Source of the DNA: an uncultured Bacilli bacterium
GTDB taxonomy: Bacteria > Bacillota_I > Bacilli_A > RF39 > UBA660
Assembly (NCBI GenBank): GCA_947632275.1
Contig: CANROR010000021.1
Coordinates: forward strand, 1-16,673
DNA: 16,673 nucleotides
Direction of reading: 5' to 3'
Below are positions 12,487 through 16,673 of the stretch, one piece after another; the stretch's first letter is position 1, and each line of letters begins with the position of its first letter. A model generated the notes under the pieces. That model did no database searches. It saw only the letters and a program-made list of their open reading frames with translations, and was not told the origin of the DNA. The translations under genes were made by a program, and so were the position numbers.

Positions 12487-13254
12487 ATGATTATAGCAAT
12501 GTCATGCACAAAAAATTGGTATTATTATTTAATTATAGATTTGTATTCCTTATTAGAAAATAATAAAAATATTCAAAAAATTTATTTATTATTAGAAACG
12601 GATAATATTAAGGATATACCCAATCTTGATAAAATCATTAAAAAATACAATGTTAAATTAGAAATAATAAATTTTAATAATATTTTTGATAAACTAGTAA
12701 ATAAAGGAAATATTAATAGGGATACTATATATTCTAATTTTTGTTTTGCTAGATTGGCTTTGCCATCATTAGTCAAAGAAGAAAAAATAATTTATATTGA
12801 TACTGATGCGATAGTTCTTAAAGACATTTCTCATTTATGGAAAATAGATATGACAGATTATTATGTTGCGGGATGTAAAGATTATGGAATTATAAGAGAT
12901 GGGACATATGAAAGATTAGGTATAAATGGAAAATATGTCAATTCAGGAGTTATTATTTTAAATTTGAAAAAAATTCGCGAAGATAATATCCAAGAAAAAT
13001 GGTTTGAAGTAATAAATAACAATGAGTTAAAATATCCGGATCAAGATGCATTAAATTTAATTTGCCAAAATCACGAATTATATTTACCAAGTATGTATAA
13101 TTATACTTGGAATGTAACTAAAGAAATTATGTGTCGAGAATATATTAAAGTAATGCACTATGCAGGTCCGAAAATTCAATGGGTAGTAGATAAATATTAC
13201 GCAGAACTTTGGTATAGTGTTGAAGAAAAATTTTGGGAGGAATTTGATAATTAA
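12487..13254 (+). CDS. Glycosyltransferase family 8 (LgtC-like)
   Basis: A retaining, metal-dependent glycosyltransferase that moves a sugar from a nucleotide-sugar, typically UDP-galactose or UDP-glucose, onto a surface glycan. The protein of 255 residues has FCFARLALPSLV (85-96), the metal-binding D105-T-D107 in IIYIDTDAIVL, the conserved YVNSGVIILNL with Asn152, PDQDALN, and the C-terminal HYAGPKIQW with His224, all hallmarks of GT8. No signal peptide or membrane helix; probably associated with the inner face of the membrane. The start follows GGTGAT at 5 bases. Only one base separates its stop from the next gene. Very AT-rich, more so than the core genes, and placed between duplicated promoters, which suggests acquisition. 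The acceptor glycan is unknown. Confidence 0.88.
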   Translation: MIIAMSCTKNWYYYLIIDLYSLLENNKNIQKIYLLLETDNIKDIPNLDKIIKKYNVKLEIINFNNIFDKLVNKGNINRDTIYSNFCFARLALPSLVKEEKIIYIDTDAIVLKDISHLWKIDMTDYYVAGCKDYGIIRDGTYERLGINGKYVNSGVIILNLKKIREDNIQEKWFEVINNNELKYPDQDALNLICQNHELYLPSMYNYTWNVTKEIMCREYIKVMHYAGPKIQWVVDKYYAELWYSVEEKFWEEFDN

Positions 13255-13255
13255 A

Positions 13256-14188
13256 ATGGAATTATGTATAATTATTCCCGCATATAATGCTCATGAAACG
13301 ATAGATGTAACTTTAAATTCAATAAAAATGCAAAAAATAAATGTGAGCTATGAAGTTGTTATAGTAAATGATTGTTCTGATAGTAATTATCATTCTTTTG
13401 TAAAAAAATATAAGAAATTTTTTAATATTCGAGAAATAAAAACTTCAAAAAATCTTGGACCAGGTGGTGCTAGACAATATGGCATAGATAATAGTAATTC
13501 GAAATACATCATTTTCATTGATGGCGATGATTACTTTTATCGTAATAATTCTTTAAGCAAAATGTATGAAAAGATAATTCAAGATAAGGCTGATTTAGTA
13601 ATTGGCGATTTTTTATATGAAAGGGATAATAAAATAATAGTAAAAAAACATAATTTTATTTGGTTACATGGCAAAATATATAAAAGAACATTTTTAAATA
13701 AGAATAATATAAGTTTTAATAATACCAGAGCCAATGAAGACAATGGTTTTAATCGGTTGATATTACTTTTAAAACCTAACATATCCTATTTAGATGAAAT
13801 AGTATACGTTTATCAAGAAAATCCTGAATCTATTACGAGAAAAAATAATCGTTTATATAGATTAATGGGTTTAGAAGGTTATTGTTATAATATGAATTGG
13901 GCAATGGATGAAGCTTTAAAAAGAGGGGTAAATACCAAAATAATATTTATGTTAACGCAAAATATTTTAGGATATTTATATTTTTATTATTTAGATTTAG
14001 AAGAAAAGTATGATGTAAGTAAAATATTAATTTGGAGTAAAAGTATCAAAAAAAAATACGATAAATATAAGGACTTGTATAAAGAGGTCAAAATTAATTT
14101 AATTCAAATAAAAAACGATTTACAAGATGATATTACTAATATAAATGAAAGAATTTCCTTTTTAGAATTTTTAAAAATGATTAAATAA
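13256..14188 (+). CDS. Glycosyltransferase family 2 (GT-A)
   Basis: An inverting glycosyltransferase of 310 residues. It opens with the standard MELCIIIPAYNAHETI, then EVVIVNDCSD (33-42), NLGPGGARQYGID (66-78), the metal-binding FIDGDDYF with Asp89, Asp91 and Asp92, and ANEDNGF with the probable base pair Glu161-Asp162. The C-terminal third is helical and lysine-rich, without membrane helices. The chosen ATG at 13256 starts exactly at the family N-terminus and lies one base after the GT8 stop, so translation is probably coupled; GGGAGG is 15 bases upstream, rather far, and a TTG at 13244 or a GTG at 13217 in frame are less likely alternatives. Its stop codon lies inside copy B of the 80-bp repeat. 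It probably adds the next sugar to the same glycan as the GT8 enzyme. Confidence 0.88.
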   Translation: MELCIIIPAYNAHETIDVTLNSIKMQKINVSYEVVIVNDCSDSNYHSFVKKYKKFFNIREIKTSKNLGPGGARQYGIDNSNSKYIIFIDGDDYFYRNNSLSKMYEKIIQDKADLVIGDFLYERDNKIIVKKHNFIWLHGKIYKRTFLNKNNISFNNTRANEDNGFNRLILLLKPNISYLDEIVYVYQENPESITRKNNRLYRLMGLEGYCYNMNWAMDEALKRGVNTKIIFMLTQNILGYLYFYYLDLEEKYDVSKILIWSKSIKKKYDKYKDLYKEVKINLIQIKNDLQDDITNINERISFLEFLKMIK

Positions 14189-14260
14189 TTTTTTAATAAA
14201 TTAGGTGAGTTATGCTATAATGTAGTAAGTAGGAGTTGGGAAGTTTATGCGACTAAAAAA
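14181..14260 (+). repeat. 80-bp direct repeat, copy B (intact promoter and gene start)
   Basis: Second copy of the repeat at 12382-12461, 78 of 80 bases identical, offset 1799 bp. It begins in the last codons of the GT2 gene and runs through the start and first codons of the SH3 gene. After it the two copies diverge at once. Confidence 0.97.
14193..14221 (+). promoter_or_regulatory. Extended -10 promoter of the SH3-zincin pair
   Basis: TTAATA (14193-14198), 17 bases, TATAAT (14216-14221) with TGC before it. Identical to the promoter ahead of the glycosyltransferases. No terminator lies between the GT2 stop and this promoter, so read-through from the glycosyltransferases is also possible. Confidence 0.7.
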
Positions 14261-14891
14261 AATATTTTGGTTAATTATTATTTTAGCAATAATTGGCGCA
14301 GGAGCTTATTTTGGTTATAGTATTTATCAAGATAAAAAAGCTTGGAAAGTTGAAATTACAACGGAATATATCAATGTTCGGGATGATCATAATGCATCGA
14401 AAAGTGAAAAAGTGGGTAAAGTATATAATGGCGAAAAATATAAAGTTTTGGAAATATATTTAGATGATAGTAAATATGTTTGGTATAAAATAAAAGTTAA
14501 TAAAGATTTAACTGGTTGGATTTCTTCGAGTCGCAGTTTTCCTTATGTTAATGAAATAAATAATCCCAATGTTAAAGATGAAGAAGTCGAAGAAAATTAC
14601 GAAATTGATTATCAAAGTCCCGTGGTTAAATTTGAAGATAATGTTTATTTAGTCTATGACATTAATAGTATTAATTACGATCATTTAAAAATTGAAGAAA
14701 AAAATAAATATACTATTGAACATAAAGTATATTATGAAGAAAAACCCCAAGATAGTGATATTCCCCAATATTGGATTCAATATATAGTTAAAGATGAAGC
14801 AGGAAATACGACCAAAAAGGTGCAAAAAATAGAATTTGATGTCAAGCCCGATCCTAGTGAAGTATTAGATTTTAAAGATTTAGTTCGTTAA
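14247..14891 (+). CDS. Membrane-anchored bacterial SH3-domain protein
   Basis: A protein of 214 residues with a basic start (MRLKK) and one hydrophobic helix (about 6-26, IFWLIIILAIIGAGAYFGYSI), probably an uncleaved N-terminal anchor with the rest outside the cell. A bacterial SH3 domain follows (about 36-95): EYINVRDDHNASKSEKVGKV, then VWYKIKVNKDLTGWISS. The rest (about 110-214) is acidic at first and ends in a stretch with KDEAGNTTKKVQ that looks like an immunoglobulin-like module. SH3 modules of this type bind cell wall peptides. The ATG has AGGAG 11 bases and GGGAAG 3 bases upstream. It is 20 bases ahead of the zincin gene and shares its transcript. It is the displaced original owner of the duplicated promoter. 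Confidence 0.8.
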   Translation: MRLKKIFWLIIILAIIGAGAYFGYSIYQDKKAWKVEITTEYINVRDDHNASKSEKVGKVYNGEKYKVLEIYLDDSKYVWYKIKVNKDLTGWISSSRSFPYVNEINNPNVKDEEVEENYEIDYQSPVVKFEDNVYLVYDINSINYDHLKIEEKNKYTIEHKVYYEEKPQDSDIPQYWIQYIVKDEAGNTTKKVQKIEFDVKPDPSEVLDFKDLVR

Positions 14892-14911
14892 AAACTTTTA
14901 AGGAGCATTTT

Positions 14912-16540
14912 ATGATGAATGAAAAAGTTTTTTTAAAACAATTGCAGGAACAATTTGAAGACGCTCAATATTCCTATGGAACGACAGGAATTAAAGTAGG
15001 CTCTTTAGATGAAGTTAAAATTATTTTAGCTAGTCGAGTATTGATTATAAATCCTTTAAAAGTATATTTTTATTATCAGGATCATTCTGGGAAAACACAT
15101 AATGTTTTTTTGCCTAATAATAGTAAAACCTTAGAATCAATAAAAAATAGATTACAAAAACATCCCGATTTATTTAAAGGGGATTTAAATAATTCGTTAT
15201 TTTATGATTATGTTACGCATGAATTTTCTAATTATTTTGATACCAATATTAATTTATCAACTTATAATACAATAATAACTAATAAATTTAAAGAAGCAAT
15301 GCAGCAAATATATAATTCTTCTAGTGATTTAACGATGATTTGGTTAGCTAAGAATTACGAAAATTTACAAATGTTAACAAAAGAATCGCGAATAATTTTT
15401 GATGCATTGCAAAATAAGGCTGATCTAAATAATGTAATTCATTTAAATTTAGATAGTAATTTAAGTACTTATTTTCATGAATTTGGTCATGCTTTACATA
15501 ATGGTGTTAACTCGGGAAAAGTGCCCGCGGATTATTTGCCTAAATTATATGCTACTATCGAACACATTAAAAATAATAGTGAAGTTATTCAAAAATTTAG
15601 TAAAGAGTCATTAGCTACACATGAAAAAGTCACGAAACAAGCGGAAAAAATTTTTACCAAGGAAGAAATGCCTAAAGTTCGAAAAGAATTATTTACCGAA
15701 GAATTACAAAAAAGTCTAAATAATATGTTAGCGGGCAAAAATATTGATCCTAATGCTTTCTTAGAAACAATATATCAAGAACAAAAACAAACTAAAACCG
15801 ATAATATTTATAATAATATAATGAATCAAGAGCAAACAAAAATAGATATTTTAAATGGCTTTTTATCGGATGTTCTAGGAGTTAGTTTTGGCAATTTAAA
15901 TTTTACGAATGAAAATGGGGAAACGGTGAATTTGGCCTCACAGTTAATTACTAGTCATCCTGCTGATTATTATAAAAGAAGCAATGCGCTTGTTAGTTCT
16001 TTTCATGAAATTATGGCATCTTTTACTAGTATAAAATGTTTAGATGCTTTAAATCATACTAATTTAAAAGATGATTTTATTAAATTATTTGGTCAAGAAT
16101 TTTATGATTATTTAGATAATTTCTTTAAAAAAACCGTTTTAAATTTATTTAATGAACAAAAACATCAATATCCAGCTTTAAGTGAAAAAGAAATTTTAGT
16201 TTATAGTCTTTATTTAAATAGCACGGGTAATATATTAAATACGAAAGAAGAACAACTTAAAAATATTACGAAAATTACTTTAAATAGAAATAATATTATT
16301 ATGGATAAAAATAAATATTTTATTGATGATTTAATAACTAAATTAAAAGAAGTTTTAAAATATTATCCCGTGCGGATAGATTGTTCTTTTATGGATGAAA
16401 ATGCCCTAAATGAACTGGGATCGGAAATATCTTATTTTATAGAAGATGATAGTAAAATAGAGGTAATAATGCCAGATGGTTTAATTTATAATTTTAAAAC
16501 CGTGCTTTTGAACGAAAATAATCAAAGTATAAAAAGATAA
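14912..16540 (+). CDS. Zincin metallopeptidase-like protein (HEFGH), no signal peptide
   Basis: A protein of 542 residues with a clear zinc-peptidase motif HEFGHALH (189-196, catalytic Glu190) in the setting STYFHEFGHALHNG, as in M3-type and lethal-factor-type zincins. No third ligand follows within the usual 25-70 residues; the best candidate is Glu366 in SSFHEIMASF, 173 residues later, after a charged helical insertion (about 215-330). The last ~90 residues form a separate alpha/beta segment rather like the N-terminal part (HNVFLPN against LIYNFKTV). There is no signal peptide or membrane helix, so it is cytoplasmic or a non-classically exported effector. AAGGAG is 6 bases before the first of two ATG codons. 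I do not recognise a named family. Peptidase activity is likely, substrate unknown. Confidence 0.75.
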   Translation: MMNEKVFLKQLQEQFEDAQYSYGTTGIKVGSLDEVKIILASRVLIINPLKVYFYYQDHSGKTHNVFLPNNSKTLESIKNRLQKHPDLFKGDLNNSLFYDYVTHEFSNYFDTNINLSTYNTIITNKFKEAMQQIYNSSSDLTMIWLAKNYENLQMLTKESRIIFDALQNKADLNNVIHLNLDSNLSTYFHEFGHALHNGVNSGKVPADYLPKLYATIEHIKNNSEVIQKFSKESLATHEKVTKQAEKIFTKEEMPKVRKELFTEELQKSLNNMLAGKNIDPNAFLETIYQEQKQTKTDNIYNNIMNQEQTKIDILNGFLSDVLGVSFGNLNFTNENGETVNLASQLITSHPADYYKRSNALVSSFHEIMASFTSIKCLDALNHTNLKDDFIKLFGQEFYDYLDNFFKKTVLNLFNEQKHQYPALSEKEILVYSLYLNSTGNILNTKEEQLKNITKITLNRNNIIMDKNKYFIDDLITKLKEVLKYYPVRIDCSFMDENALNELGSEISYFIEDDSKIEVIMPDGLIYNFKTVLLNENNQSIKR

Positions 16541-16570
16541 AAAACAATTATGAATTTTTATCTTTTTTTT
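16531..16570 (+). terminator. Terminator after the zincin gene
   Basis: A 13-bp perfect stem (16531-16543 with 16555-16567) around an 11-base loop, followed by more T. Almost all A-T pairs with a single G-C, so it is weaker than the others. It includes the stop codon of the zincin gene. Confidence 0.6.
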
Positions 16571-16673
16571 GACAAAAATTAATATAAAAATGGCCATTTG
16601 TGCAATTATAATAGAAGTGTGACAGTTATTCCAATTTGCCATCAAAATTTCAGGAACCGATAATGTGATAATA
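16571..16673. other. Non-coding right edge with a possible promoter
   Basis: No convincing coding frame. A perfect TATAAT at 16607-16612 could be the -10 of a gene beyond the window, but 17 bases upstream there is no -35. A perfect 12-bp palindrome, AAATGGCCATTT (16588-16599), lies just upstream of it and could be an operator. The TTGACA at 16569-16574 is too far from the TATAAT (32 bases) to pair with it. Confidence 0.35.

Noticed and set aside
12382..14260. Direct repeats as target-site duplication of a classic transposon
   Set aside because: Eighty bp is much too long, no transposase lies between them, and no inverted ends were found inside.
16569..16612. TTGACA and TATAAT as a promoter pair
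   Set aside because: They are 32 bases apart, too far for a sigma-A promoter; the TTGACA arises at the end of the terminator T-run.

Overview
The window is very AT-rich bacterial DNA with densely packed genes, strong AAGGAGG/GGTGAT-type ribosome sites and many short intrinsic terminators. TGA is used as a normal stop (for example at 6545-6547 and 7713-7715), so this is not a Mycoplasma-type code. Gene content (asnB, rmuC, dusB, pduL, an FtsW/RodA-type flippase, a CotY/CotZ-like coat protein, RhuM-Fic and Rpn proteins) points to a low-GC Bacillota, probably an uncultured gut lineage of the Bacilli/Erysipelotrichia type. That placement is inference. No tRNA, rRNA, CRISPR array or intact insertion sequence was seen.

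Left part (1-5934): the tail of an upstream gene, then asparagine synthetase, then a calcineurin-like phosphoesterase with an N-terminal winged-helix-like segment. Next come three separately promoted units split by terminators: a self-inhibited (class II) Fic protein, RmuC, and an orphan RhuM-Doc/Fic fusion. Middle part (5979-8692): one strong TTTACA-N17-TATAAT promoter drives a tight four-gene operon with ATGA overlaps: a COG2426-type small membrane exporter, a histidine-phosphatase-fold protein that has lost its catalytic RHG, the phosphotransacylase PduL, and DusB.

Sporulation-like part (8697-11332): a Tyr/Pro-rich small protein, a convergent FtsW/RodA/SpoVE-family gene, a small beta-barrel-like protein, a membrane-anchored EIIB-like domain without its phosphorylatable Cys, and a Cys-rich CotY/CotZ-like coat protein. 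The Tyr-rich gene and the CotZ-like gene each have an exact AC-N16-CATANNNTA element, the sigma-K promoter pattern known from Bacillus. In the Tyr-rich gene it is embedded in a terminator hairpin that would also hide the ribosome site on read-through RNA. Together these suggest a small late-sporulation coat locus.

Right part (11372-16673): an Rpn-family PD-(D/E)XK protein on the minus strand with a 24-bp in-frame tandem repeat, then a GT8-GT2 glycosyltransferase pair, then an anchored SH3-domain protein and a signal-less HEFGH zincin. The glycosyltransferase pair lies between two copies (78/80 identical) of the promoter and start region of the SH3 gene. In the upstream copy the old ATG is AGG. 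This is a clear footprint of an insertion that duplicated a promoter so that both the cargo and the displaced gene are expressed. The pair is visibly more AT-rich than the core genes, in keeping with acquisition from elsewhere.
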